Source: Dehalococcoidia bacterium
GTDB lineage: Bacteria; Chloroflexota; Dehalococcoidia; Lucifugimonadales; Lucifugimonadaceae
Reading direction: 5' to 3'
Assembly: GCA_002708085.1 (NCBI GenBank)
Contig: PAOU01000004.1
Span: 1 to 36,397 of the forward strand
DNA length: 36,397 nucleotides
Part shown: in pieces, positions 24,010 to 33,450 of the stretch
Position numbering within the stretch: the stretch's first letter is position 1
How the letters are laid out: the number at the start of each line of letters is the position of its first letter
The notes under the pieces: model-generated
The model's database searches: none
Told to the model about the DNA's origin: nothing
The model's input: only the letters and a program-made list of their open reading frames with translations
Translations under genes and position numbers: made by a program

Positions 24010-26602
24010 CTTCTATTTCTTTTCCTAATTCTAAATTGAGAATTTCACATCTTGCAGCAGTAACTATATCATTCTTAGCTAGTTCTAAAAGTTTAATATC
24101 CTTTTCAGTACCAACCAATGATATAGATTTAACTTCAGCACCTAGTCTGAATCCATTTTGTGTTTTTGATCTTCTAATAGCACGAATAGCATCACATGTT
24201 GTAAGAAATAATTTTTTTTCTTCTTCTTTAAAAGAATAATTTAATATTTCTTCTTTGGTAGGCCATGTTGAAGAATGAATAGAATCAATACCAGTTTCTT
24301 TTGCAAAAACCCAACTCCATACTTCATCTGTAATTATTGGAAGAACCGGTGCAAATAATCTTAACATCACATTCAAAGTTAATCTCAATGTAGCAACTGA
24401 AGAAGTTTGTTGTTCTAAATCTTCATTTTGTCTTGCTCTATTCTTAACTAATTCTAAATAATTATCAGTAAACATATTCCAGAAAAATTTTTCTGCTACC
24501 ATCATTGATTCAGCAAAATTAAATTTATTGTAATTGTTGGAGCATATATCTACATGTTCGATCAAGTTTGCTAAAAAAGATAAGTCTAAGGGATTTTTCA
24601 CTTCTCCTTCCAATGCATCTTGAGACAAAACAAATTTACTGGCATTATATATTTTGGTAGATAAACGTTTACCTATTTTAAATACTTGCTCATCAAATGC
24701 AGTATCAGTTCCTAATCTTGCGCTAGCTGCCCAATATCTTACAGGATCAGTTCCATATTCTTGAATTAAGTCTGAAGGCGTTACAACATTTCCTTTACTT
24801 TTACTCATTTTTTTTCTGTCTGGATCTAAAATCCAACCACTTATAACTACATTTTTCCAGGGTATAGAATCATGGTGTAAAAGAGATTTTACGATTGTAT
24901 AAAATGCCCAAGTTCTAATAATTTCATGACTTTGAGGTCTAATATTATTTGGAAAAATCTGATGCATTTTATCTTCTGATTCATCCCAATGAGCAGCTAT
25001 CTGAGGCGATAAACTGCTAGTAAACCATGTATCGAAAACATCTGATTCTCCTATAAACCCATTGGGTTTGCCTCTTTGTTCTGGTTCATACCCTTTAGGT
25101 GTATCTTCCATTGGATCAACGGGCAAATCTTCCCAAGACGCAATAATAGGATTTTCATAGTCTGGATTACAATCACTATCTAACGTATACCATACAGGAA
25201 AAGGGACCCCAAAAAATCTTTGTCTACTTATACACCAATCAGCTTGCAAATTTTCTGTCCAATTTTCATATCTTTTTCTCATAAATTCAGGATGCCAAGA
25301 AATTTCTTTACCTTTTTGAATAAGATCTGATTTTTTATCCATTAACCTTACAAACCACTGTCTTGTATTCAAATATTCTAGTGGTACCTTACTTCTCTCA
25401 TAAAATCTTACAGAATGAGTAATATTTTTCAGGTCACCAACTAATGCAATTTTAGAATCTTCAAAATTATTGGGATTTTTTAAATTCTCCACAACAATTT
25501 CTCTTCCCTGTTTAACTGTTCTACCTATTAAAAGTTTATAAATAGAATTTGCTTTTTCTGAATTTGAAGACTCCCATTCTTTTTCTCCAAATTCAATTTC
25601 TTTAAATCTTCCATAAAAATCTAGCAATTGTCTTAAATCTAAATTATTCTCTTTCCACCATTGAACATCGACTTGATCTCCAAAAGTACAAACCATTAAT
25701 ATCCCTGTCCCTTTTTCAGGATCAACTAAGTCACTAGCAAAAATTGGTACTGAAACTCCAAATAGAGGAGTAATAGCCTTTTTTCCAAAAAAACTTTTGT
25801 ACCTTTTATCATCTGGATGTGCAGTAATTCCTACACAAGCAGGAAGTAATTCAGGTCTTGTAGTAGAAATAGTAAACTCCTTATCGATTTCAGGAATTGA
25901 AAATTTTATATCATGAAAAGCTCCTTCAACTTCTCTATCTTCTACCTCAGCTTGTGCAACAGCAGTTTGAAATCCTGGATCCCACATTACTGGAAAATCA
26001 GTATTATAAATATGACCTTTGTTAAAAAGATCCAAAAAGCTTTTTTGAGCTAATTTCCTTGGCAATTCTCCAATAGTTGAATATTCTTGAGTCCAATCAA
26101 CAGAAAGTGCTATTTTTGTAAAAACATCTTTGAAAATCTTTTCATCTTCTTGGGTAACCAAATGACATAATTCAATAAAATTATTTCTAGAAACTTTCAA
26201 AGGAGCACTTTTTTTATCTCTAATTTTCACAACTTCTATAATGTTTTTTATAGAAGTTTGAGATGGATCACATCTCACATTAAAATAATCTTGTACTCTT
26301 CTCTCAGTAGGTAATCCATTATCATCCCACCCCATTGGATAAAAAATATTTTTCCCAATCATTCTTTGAAACCTAACTATAAAATCTTGATGAGTATAAG
26401 AGAAAATATGCCCCATATGAAGATACCCGCTAGCAGTGGGAGGAGGAGTATCCACAGAAAAAATTTCTTTTTTTGAAGTTTTAGAATCCCATTTAAAAAT
26501 TCCAGAACTCTCCCATTTATTAATAATAGTTTCTTCTGATGAAGAAAAATCATGATTTTTAGGAAAATCATCCATTTTAATATTTAAAAATTTCTTTGTC
26601 AC
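23993..26602 (-). CDS. valS: Valyl-tRNA synthetase, archaeal/actinobacterial type
   Basis: 869 aa class I synthetase. The HIGH motif is HMGH (62-65) and KMSKS lies at 598-602. The CP1 editing domain is in between (TTRPELLPACVGITAHPDD, about 247-265). GWDDNGLPTERRVQ (91-104) marks the form found in archaea, actinobacteria and Rickettsia; the usual bacterial form has GTDHAG there. The long C-terminal coiled coil of E. coli ValS is absent. The start is probably GTG at 26602; an internal ATG at 26575 (M10) is an alternative, and neither has a clear Shine-Dalgarno. It is last in the prs-secA-unknown-valS run. Confidence 0.94.
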   Translation of the reverse strand: MTKKFLNIKMDDFPKNHDFSSSEETIINKWESSGIFKWDSKTSKKEIFSVDTPPPTASGYLHMGHIFSYTHQDFIVRFQRMIGKNIFYPMGWDDNGLPTERRVQDYFNVRCDPSQTSIKNIIEVVKIRDKKSAPLKVSRNNFIELCHLVTQEDEKIFKDVFTKIALSVDWTQEYSTIGELPRKLAQKSFLDLFNKGHIYNTDFPVMWDPGFQTAVAQAEVEDREVEGAFHDIKFSIPEIDKEFTISTTRPELLPACVGITAHPDDKRYKSFFGKKAITPLFGVSVPIFASDLVDPEKGTGILMVCTFGDQVDVQWWKENNLDLRQLLDFYGRFKEIEFGEKEWESSNSEKANSIYKLLIGRTVKQGREIVVENLKNPNNFEDSKIALVGDLKNITHSVRFYERSKVPLEYLNTRQWFVRLMDKKSDLIQKGKEISWHPEFMRKRYENWTENLQADWCISRQRFFGVPFPVWYTLDSDCNPDYENPIIASWEDLPVDPMEDTPKGYEPEQRGKPNGFIGESDVFDTWFTSSLSPQIAAHWDESEDKMHQIFPNNIRPQSHEIIRTWAFYTIVKSLLHHDSIPWKNVVISGWILDPDRKKMSKSKGNVVTPSDLIQEYGTDPVRYWAASARLGTDTAFDEQVFKIGKRLSTKIYNASKFVLSQDALEGEVKNPLDLSFLANLIEHVDICSNNYNKFNFAESMMVAEKFFWNMFTDNYLELVKNRARQNEDLEQQTSSVATLRLTLNVMLRLFAPVLPIITDEVWSWVFAKETGIDSIHSSTWPTKEEILNYSFKEEEKKLFLTTCDAIRAIRRSKTQNGFRLGAEVKSISLVGTEKDIKLLELAKNDIVTAARCEILNLELGKEIEARIID

Positions 26603-26615
26603 AACGATTACAAAT

Positions 26616-27377
26616 CTAATTAATAGATATCCTCATCATATTATTCATTTTGACATTATCCAAATATTTCAATGCTTCATTAACTCTACTAGCAAAAACT
26701 TCAGGCGTAGAATTCATTAATCTATTTTTAAACAACCAGTATGTAAATTCATCAATTTGAGATTGACCAGTAGTTTTAGGTAAATAATATTTTTTATTAC
26801 GATTTCCTTTTTGATCATAAAAATTAAATTTTTCCCATAAAACCTCAAAAATATCACCATAAATTTCTTTATAAATTTCATCTAAAATTTTCTCAGAAAT
26901 ATCAATTCCCGAAGAAAACACTTTTTTCATAAATTTTAATTTTGATAACTCAATAACACTTTCTTCTACAATTACACCGTAAAAATAATTTTGCCAACCT
27001 CTAAATTTCACATCTCCAATCTTAGATTTAAATTTATTTTCAGAAAAACCAAATGGTAGAAAACCCTTAAAAAGGAAATCATTGATTTGTTCTCTAGGTG
27101 GTTGAATATTAAAAGAACTAATTATCCTTGTTGCTAATCTAATCCAATTAAATGCTTCTCCAGAAATTAAATAAATTAATTTTTGATTTCCAAATTTTTC
27201 TTCTGGTATTTTCCAAATTTTTATAGTACCCAACACAACCTCTCTCCAATCTAAACCATCTTTCAAAGATTTTTCAACAAGTTCAAAATAAGAATCAGTA
27301 GAATAATTTTCTTTTAAGAATTCATCATGATAAATTTTTCTGTCATTCTTTAAAAATTCCTCAAAAATATCATCCAT
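26616..27377 (-). CDS. Protein of unknown function between secA and valS
   Basis: 253 aa, soluble, rich in Phe, Trp, Tyr and Lys, with no signal peptide or membrane segment. Recognisable stretches are LISGEAFNWIRLATRII (about 69-85), DVKFRGWQNYFYGVIVEES (about 123-141) and TTGQSQIDEFTYWLFKNRLM (about 206-225), the last likely helical. I recognise no domain. It lies 8 bases after secA and 13 before valS, so it is co-transcribed with essential genes and probably a conserved lineage-specific protein. Start ATG at 27377; no obvious Shine-Dalgarno. Confidence 0.8.
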   Translation of the reverse strand: MDDIFEEFLKNDRKIYHDEFLKENYSTDSYFELVEKSLKDGLDWREVVLGTIKIWKIPEEKFGNQKLIYLISGEAFNWIRLATRIISSFNIQPPREQINDFLFKGFLPFGFSENKFKSKIGDVKFRGWQNYFYGVIVEESVIELSKLKFMKKVFSSGIDISEKILDEIYKEIYGDIFEVLWEKFNFYDQKGNRNKKYYLPKTTGQSQIDEFTYWLFKNRLMNSTPEVFASRVNEALKYLDNVKMNNMMRISIN

Positions 27378-27385
27378 TATCTAAC

Positions 27386-30031
27386 TTAGACTTTCGCACC
27401 ACATGTTTCTGTTTCTGAACATTTTTTATATTTTTTCCCACTTCCACAAGGACACGGATCATTTCTACCAATTTTTTTCCCAATAATTCTTTTTTCTCCA
27501 TGACCTGAATTAACATTATCCATCATGGAACCCTTAGAAGTTCGGAGAGAATCATTAGAATTTTTAGTAGAATTATTAGATTCAAAATTAACACCTACAT
27601 TAAAAATTGTCCTTGAAATATCCCTATTAATTCTAAACATTAAATCTTCAAACATCTGAAAACCAATAGTTTTATATTGCACTAGAGGATCTCTTTGACC
27701 AGCAGCTTGTAACCCAATGCCTTGTCTCATATTATCCATGATAGTTAGATGTTCTACCCATTGAGAATCTATAGATCTTAATAAGACAAACCTTAACCAA
27801 CCATTAAACTGATCAAGTTGCAAATTTTCTTTTAATAAAACAAATTGATTATCAATTATTTCATGAAGTTTTTCAGATAGAATAGAAGAGTCTCCAGTAA
27901 TATTTTCTATATCTTCAAGATGAGATTTTGAAGAAGGAATGATTTTTGAAAACTCTTGAGAAAATAAATCAATATCTTCTTTATTTCTATCATTAAGTGA
28001 AAAACCGGTTACTAAGTCCTCAACTTCATTATGAATAATATCAAGAATTTTTTCTTGTAATAATTCATCACTAAATGCCTGTTTTCTTAATTGATAAATT
28101 ATTTCTCTCTGTGTATTTATGACATCATCATAATCAACTAAAGTTTTTCTGATTTCAAAATGAAACCCTTCAACTTTTGACTGAGCTCCTTCAACTGCTC
28201 TAGTCAAAAGTTTATTCTCTATAGGAGTTTCTTCATCTAAACCAACCATATTCATAATAGATTGAATTCGATCTCCTCCAAATCTTTTCATCAAATCATC
28301 TTCAGCCGATATATAAAATTGTGTGCCTCCTGGATCACCTTGTCGACCTGCACGACCTCTCAACTGATTATCTATTCTTCTAGATTCATGTCTTTCAGAT
28401 CCTAAAATTACTAATCCTCCTAAATTCAAAATTTTCTGATTATGAATTTCCCATTCCTTTTCTCCGACACTCTTACTGCCTCCTAATATAATATCTGTAC
28501 CCCTACCAGCCATATTAGTTGCTACAGTCACAGTACCTTCTTTTCCAGCATCAGCAATAATTAAAGCTTCTTTTTCATGTTGTTTTGCATTTAAAACTTG
28601 ATGATTAACATTATTTTTTCTTAACAAATTACTTAACAATTCTGATTTTTCTATGCTTGTAGTTCCAACTAGTACAGGTTGACCTAATTTTTGAAGATCT
28701 CTAATTTTTTTTACAAGCGCATTAAATTTTGATTTTTCACTATTAAATATCAAATCAGGAACATCTTCTCTAATATTTGGTTGATTAGTTGGAATCTGAA
28801 CAACATCTAAGGAATAAATTTTATCAAATTCTTCAGCCTCAGTAGAAGCAGTACCCGTCATTCCTGATAATTTAGAATAGATACGAAAATAATTTTGCAA
28901 AGTAATAGTAGCGTACGTAGCAGATTCTCGTTGAATTTTTAAATTCTCTTTTGCTTCAATTGCTTGATGTAAACCATCTGAATATCTTCTCCCCTGCATC
29001 AATCTACCAGTAAATTCATCTACAAGAACAACTTGTCCATCATTTATCACATATTCTCTATCTTTTATGTAATGAATATTAGCTTTAATAGCATTTTCTA
29101 TAAAATGAGTGACCCCAAAATTTTCTTGATCATATAGATTAGAAATATTCAGAGTTTTTTCAATCTTATTTATTCCATCTTCAGTTAAATTAATTGATCT
29201 GTTTTTTTCATCACTCGTAAAATCTTCATCTACATGCAATGTTCTAGCTAAATGAGCAAATTTTTTATAGTCCTGTCCTCTGTCTTTCACGGGACCACTA
29301 ATTATTAAAGGGGTTCTTGCCCCATCGATTAAAATATTATCGACTTCATCGACTATAGCAAATGCATGTTCTTTCTGTACTATTCTTGATTTTGAATCAA
29401 CCATATTATCCCTTAAATAGTCAAAACCAAACTCATTGTTAGTTCCATAAAGTATGTCACATGAATAAGCTATATTTCTTTCAACCTCAATTAATTTTTC
29501 AAAATCCCCATCAAAATTTTCTCCAGGAATTTCGGGTAGAATAAAAGATTTTTCTTGTTGTAAACATCCTACTTTTAATCCAAGAAATCTATGAATCGGC
29601 CCCATCCATGATGCATCTCTTTTTGATAAATAATCATTAACAGTTACAACATGAACACCATGACCTGACAATGCATTTAGATATGAAGGAAGAGTAGCTA
29701 CTAAAGTTTTACCTTCTCCTGTTTTCATTTCAGCAATTTTACCTTGATGTAAAACTATGCCTCCAATTAATTGAACATCAAAATGTCTCTGACCTAAAAT
29801 TCTTTTTGATACTTCTCTAACCAATGCGTAAGCTTCAATAAGTATATCGTCTAGAGTTTCTCCATTTAAAACTCTATTCTTTAATTCTTCAGTTTTATTA
29901 ATAAAATCATCTTGACTAGAAAAGCTTTCAAAAACTTTTTCCAAATCATTTATCTCAGAGACAATTGAAGAAAGATTACGAATAATTTTCTTATTTGGGT
30001 CTCCAAATATTTTTGATAAAATTTCTACCAT
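27386..30031 (-). CDS. secA: Preprotein translocase ATPase SecA
   Basis: 881 aa, full length. Walker A MKTGEGKT (102-109), Walker B DEVD (228-231), GMTGTA, NMAGRGTDI and the GSERHESRRIDNQLRGRAGR helicase motif (split as GSERHESRRI and LRGRAGRQGD) are all present. The usual ILIDEARTPL reads ILIDGARTPL. The C-terminal SEC-C metal site is C860, C862, C871; the usual fourth ligand after C871 (Cys or His) is Ser872, and C877 may replace it. SecA drives export through SecYEG, which the lipoproteins in this window would use. prs is upstream 13 bases away on the same strand. Confidence 0.97.
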   Translation of the reverse strand: MVEILSKIFGDPNKKIIRNLSSIVSEINDLEKVFESFSSQDDFINKTEELKNRVLNGETLDDILIEAYALVREVSKRILGQRHFDVQLIGGIVLHQGKIAEMKTGEGKTLVATLPSYLNALSGHGVHVVTVNDYLSKRDASWMGPIHRFLGLKVGCLQQEKSFILPEIPGENFDGDFEKLIEVERNIAYSCDILYGTNNEFGFDYLRDNMVDSKSRIVQKEHAFAIVDEVDNILIDGARTPLIISGPVKDRGQDYKKFAHLARTLHVDEDFTSDEKNRSINLTEDGINKIEKTLNISNLYDQENFGVTHFIENAIKANIHYIKDREYVINDGQVVLVDEFTGRLMQGRRYSDGLHQAIEAKENLKIQRESATYATITLQNYFRIYSKLSGMTGTASTEAEEFDKIYSLDVVQIPTNQPNIREDVPDLIFNSEKSKFNALVKKIRDLQKLGQPVLVGTTSIEKSELLSNLLRKNNVNHQVLNAKQHEKEALIIADAGKEGTVTVATNMAGRGTDIILGGSKSVGEKEWEIHNQKILNLGGLVILGSERHESRRIDNQLRGRAGRQGDPGGTQFYISAEDDLMKRFGGDRIQSIMNMVGLDEETPIENKLLTRAVEGAQSKVEGFHFEIRKTLVDYDDVINTQREIIYQLRKQAFSDELLQEKILDIIHNEVEDLVTGFSLNDRNKEDIDLFSQEFSKIIPSSKSHLEDIENITGDSSILSEKLHEIIDNQFVLLKENLQLDQFNGWLRFVLLRSIDSQWVEHLTIMDNMRQGIGLQAAGQRDPLVQYKTIGFQMFEDLMFRINRDISRTIFNVGVNFESNNSTKNSNDSLRTSKGSMMDNVNSGHGEKRIIGKKIGRNDPCPCGSGKKYKKCSETETCGAKV

Positions 30032-30044
30032 TTATAAAATATTT

Positions 30045-30995
30045 TTATTTTTTAAAAAGAGCTCCAACTGATCTACCAGTCTGTATTCTTGAAATTGCTT
30101 CTCCTAGTAAAGGGGCTATAGATAAAACTTTAAGTTTACCTGAAGAAGTCTTTTGAGTAATAGTATCTGTAACTATTAGTTCTTTTAAAATACTATGAGC
30201 AGATAGTCTTTCCAATGCACCATTTGAAAAAACTGCATGTGTAGCACAACTATAAACTTCCTTGGCGCCCTGATCTTCTAGTGCAGCTAAAGCTTGAATT
30301 AAAGAGCCTCCTGTATCTATTTCATCGTCAAAAGTTATTGCAATTTTATCTTTCACATCACCAATAATATTCAATGTTTGTACATTATCATCATTACCAA
30401 CTCTTCTTTTCTCAACTATTGCTAATGGTGCTTTTAATCTCTCAGCAAAGTCTCTAGCATCCTTACTAATGCCTACATCTGTAGCTATTACTACTATATT
30501 TTCGAATGATTTTGTCAAAAAATAATCTGCAAACATTTGTACAGCAGTCAATTCATCAACCGGAATATTAAAAAATCCTTGAATTTGAGCAGCATGTAAA
30601 TCAACAGTTATTACTCGATCAGCACCAGCAGTTGAAATTAAATCTGCAATTAATCTAGCAGTAATAGGAACTCTAGGTTGATCTTTTTTATCGGTTCTTC
30701 CATAACCATAGTAAGGCATTACTGCAGTTACTCTAGCAGCAGATGCTCTTCTAGCAGCATCTATCATTATTAATAACTCCATGATGCTATCATTAACATC
30801 ACCGCTAGTTGGTTGAACTAAAAATACATCATGTTCTCTAACATTTTCTAATATTCTTACAAAGCTATTATCATTTCGAAACTTAAATACTTCTATTTTT
30901 CCTGGTTTTTCGTGTAAATATTCACAAATTTTTTCCGTTAATAATTTATTAGCATTACCAGAAAAAATTTTTAGATTCCCAAAACGTCCTTGCAT
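30045..30995 (-). CDS. prs: Ribose-phosphate pyrophosphokinase (PRPP synthetase)
   Basis: 316 aa, typical. MPYYGYGRTDKKD (about 94-106) and VITVDLHAAQIQGFF (about 124-138, catalytic His) are conserved. The PRPP loop reads FDDEIDTGGS (usually DDMIDTGGT), and the N-terminal loop that usually reads FSDGE is replaced by a FRNDNS segment. These look like lineage variants of class I PRPP synthetase. It makes PRPP for nucleotide, His and Trp synthesis. The ATG has a very strong AGGGGGG seven bases ahead. It heads the prs-secA run and is divergent from the MFS gene. Confidence 0.95.
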   Translation of the reverse strand: MQGRFGNLKIFSGNANKLLTEKICEYLHEKPGKIEVFKFRNDNSFVRILENVREHDVFLVQPTSGDVNDSIMELLIMIDAARRASAARVTAVMPYYGYGRTDKKDQPRVPITARLIADLISTAGADRVITVDLHAAQIQGFFNIPVDELTAVQMFADYFLTKSFENIVVIATDVGISKDARDFAERLKAPLAIVEKRRVGNDDNVQTLNIIGDVKDKIAITFDDEIDTGGSLIQALAALEDQGAKEVYSCATHAVFSNGALERLSAHSILKELIVTDTITQKTSSGKLKVLSIAPLLGEAISRIQTGRSVGALFKK

Positions 30996-31031
30996 ATTAC
31001 CCCCCTAATATCAAGTAGCTTAATGAAGAAA

Positions 31032-31037
31032 ATTATA
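31032..31037 (-). promoter_or_regulatory. Candidate -10 box of the prs-secA-valS operon
   Basis: On the minus strand TATAAT, a perfect -10 consensus, lies 37 bases before the prs ATG. No good -35 stands at 16-18 bases, so the call is tentative. The rest of the 181-base divergent region 30996-31176 shows only AT-rich sequence. Confidence 0.35.
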
Positions 31038-31176
31038 CTTCAAATAAATATTTTAATTTAGATATTTTCAAACTCTAGTAATAATAATACTAAAATTAAA
31101 ATATGACATAAAATAGTTATATATTCAGATTAATATATTATTTGAATAAACTAAATTCTAATTATCACACAACTTA

Positions 31177-32502
31177 ATGAAACAGATTTCTAATATTTTA
31201 CTCAAACCAATAATTACTGAATTCAACAAAGGATCTAATAGCTTATTAAACTTAAGTTCTTATGTTTTTGGGATTTCTGGAACATTAGTTACTCTAGGCG
31301 CAATAATATTACCCTACAAAGTATTAGATATTTTAAATGCTTCTCCCGTAACTATTTTAGGAATGAATCTAGGAAAAAATGGTCTTTTGGGATTAATCTC
31401 TCTAATTACAGGTTTAACTGCAAGTCTAATACAACCCTTAGCTGGATTTTTTAGTGATAAAAATATTAAATCTGGATATGGGAAAAGACTTCCATTTTTA
31501 GTGGTGGGTGGAATAGGAGTTTCATTTTTCTCACTTTTTCTAGTTCCAGTACAATCTGTTTTAGGTTTAATGATCATCTTTATGATTATAAATGTCTTCG
31601 GTAATTTGGGTGAAGGCCCTGCTAATGCATTAATAAAAGATCATATCGAATCAAAAAGTTTTGGTTCAGCATCTGGAATTTTTAATTTTTCAAGAGTATT
31701 AGGAGCAGCAATAGTTCTTCTAATAACTTTACAATTTATGAAAAATTATTCGGGGCCTGAAGATTCTCAATGGTTTTGGGCTTCTATAATTCTTATTTCT
31801 ATCATTATGTCTCTTTCAACTCTTTGGAGTTTTTTCAGCTTGAAACCTCAAAAAATAAATCAAATCCCTCAAAAAATAAATCAAAAAAAACATATTGAAA
31901 AAAAATGGTCAAAAAATCAAAGAAAAAGATTTATTTGGTTTATAATTGCTTTTAGTATAAGTGTAACTTCTTTATCAAGCTTACAAACATTTGCTATTTA
32001 TTTTGTTAGTGATGTAGTTATACAAAGTAATCCTGCTCAGACTACCACTTATATAATTTTAGTTTTATGCTTAACAATTGGAATTATTGTAATACCTGCA
32101 GGATATATTTCTGACAAAATAGGGAAAAAGCCTTTATTAATTTTAGCAAGCATTTCAGGAATATTTGGCCCATCTCTGATGATTCCATTTCACACTGTGA
32201 TTCCAGTACTAATTGGTTGTGCTTTAATAGGAATTTCAGTTGGATTAATAATAAGTTTATTTTGGGCTATAGCTAATGATTTAATCCCAAAAGATTTTGC
32301 TGGTAGAACTTTAGGTTTTACTGCAATTGCTTTTCTAATTGGAAGCGGATTAGCAAGGAGTTCAGGCTTTTTGGTAGATTGGCTAAATATTCAAAATCAT
32401 AATTGGGGTTATTATTTCCTCTTACTTCTATCATCTTTTTCTTTCTTTATTTCACCACTTATAGTTTTAAAGAATTCAGTTGAAGAAGATCAAAATTTCT
32501 GA
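31177..32502 (+). CDS. MFS transporter, substrate unknown
   Basis: 441 aa with about 12 predicted helices. The loop after helix 2 reads FSDKNIKSGYGKRLPFLVVGG, cut here to SDKNIKSGYGKRLPFL (about 93-108), an MFS motif A of the kind seen in sugar (GPH/SLC45-like) carriers. A second motif A-like DKIGKKPLL lies in the second half (about 312-320). The central cytoplasmic loop (about 222-250) is Lys/Gln-rich and contains a 7-residue tandem duplication (PQKINQI). No co-transcribed metabolic gene is obvious; ispH follows 35 bases downstream. Confidence 0.85.
   Translation: MKQISNILLKPIITEFNKGSNSLLNLSSYVFGISGTLVTLGAIILPYKVLDILNASPVTILGMNLGKNGLLGLISLITGLTASLIQPLAGFFSDKNIKSGYGKRLPFLVVGGIGVSFFSLFLVPVQSVLGLMIIFMIINVFGNLGEGPANALIKDHIESKSFGSASGIFNFSRVLGAAIVLLITLQFMKNYSGPEDSQWFWASIILISIIMSLSTLWSFFSLKPQKINQIPQKINQKKHIEKKWSKNQRKRFIWFIIAFSISVTSLSSLQTFAIYFVSDVVIQSNPAQTTTYIILVLCLTIGIIVIPAGYISDKIGKKPLLILASISGIFGPSLMIPFHTVIPVLIGCALIGISVGLIISLFWAIANDLIPKDFAGRTLGFTAIAFLIGSGLARSSGFLVDWLNIQNHNWGYYFLLLLSSFSFFISPLIVLKNSVEEDQNF
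31846..31885 (+). repeat. 19-bp direct repeat with 21-bp period inside the MFS gene
   Basis: CCTCAAAAAATAAATCAAA occurs at 31846-31864 and again at 31867-31885. The 21-base offset keeps frame and duplicates seven residues in the central loop of the transporter. It looks like a recent slippage event. Confidence 0.85.
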
Positions 32503-32537
32503 CAAAATCATATTAAATGAAAAATAAATTATAAAAA

Positions 32538-33443
32538 ATGAAAGTAATTCTAAGTAATCCAAGAGGATTTTGTGCAGGAGTTGTGAGAGCAATTGATATT
32601 GTAGAACTCACTTTAGAAAAATATGGAGCTCCTGTATATGTAAAACATGAAATTGTACATAATGCAAAAGTTGTAGAAGAAGTCGAAAGAAAAGGTGCAA
32701 TCACAGTTGAAAATGTTGAAGAAATACCCAATAATTCTGTAGTAATTTTTTCAGCTCATGGTTCTGATCCTAAAGATTTCATAAAAGCTCAAGAGAAAGA
32801 ATTAAAAATTATTGATGCTACTTGTCCTTTAGTAACTAAAGTTCATAATGAAGCAAAAAAATATTCACAATCTGGAAAAAAAATAATTCTGGTTGGGCAC
32901 AGAGGTCATCAAGAAGTGAAAGGGACTATGGGACAAACAGCATCTATGACTCTAATAGATGAAAGAGAAAAATGGACTCTAGATAATCTTAAACCTGATG
33001 AAGAAGTTGCTGTTCTTACACAAACCACTTTATCAGTTGAAGATACTTCAAAAGCAGTAAAGCAAATTAAAAGAAAATTCCCAAAAGCTTTAGTAAGAAA
33101 TGATATATGCTATGCGACTACTAATAGACAAGATGCTGTAAAAGAATTAGCTCTAAAATCAGATTTGGTTCTTGTAATAGGTTCTCAGAATAGTTCAAAC
33201 TGTAAGAGACTTCAAGAAGTATCAGAATCTTTCGGAACTCCTAGTTTTTTAATTATGGAACCCAATGAAATTCTTCCTGAATGGATAGAGGGAAAGAAAG
33301 TTGTAGGAATTACATCAGGAGCTTCTACACCAGAAGGCATGGTACAGAAAGTTGTTCAATATTTAAATCCATCAAAATTAAGTAGTATAGATGGAAATCC
33401 AGAAGACATTACATTCAAACTTCCTAAAGAATTGCAAAAATAA
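32538..33443 (+). CDS. ispH: 4-hydroxy-3-methylbut-2-enyl diphosphate reductase
   Basis: 301 aa. The three iron-sulfur cysteines are C12 (PRGFCAGV), C96 (DATCPLV) and C191 (NDICYATTNRQ), at almost the E. coli positions (12, 96, 197). The acid-base E126 is in VGHRGHQEVKGT, and TSGASTPE near the end is conserved. It is the final step of the MEP isoprenoid pathway, giving IPP and DMAPP. The ATG is close to the MFS gene but no strong ribosome site is seen. It converges with gpmA, 7 bases between stops. Confidence 0.96.
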   Translation: MKVILSNPRGFCAGVVRAIDIVELTLEKYGAPVYVKHEIVHNAKVVEEVERKGAITVENVEEIPNNSVVIFSAHGSDPKDFIKAQEKELKIIDATCPLVTKVHNEAKKYSQSGKKIILVGHRGHQEVKGTMGQTASMTLIDEREKWTLDNLKPDEEVAVLTQTTLSVEDTSKAVKQIKRKFPKALVRNDICYATTNRQDAVKELALKSDLVLVIGSQNSSNCKRLQEVSESFGTPSFLIMEPNEILPEWIEGKKVVGITSGASTPEGMVQKVVQYLNPSKLSSIDGNPEDITFKLPKELQK

Positions 33444-33450
33444 AATTATA

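Noticed and set aside
31125..31155. Inverted repeat TATTCA/TGAATA upstream of the MFS gene
   Set aside because: Six-base AT-rich arms with a long spacer are expected by chance at this base composition.
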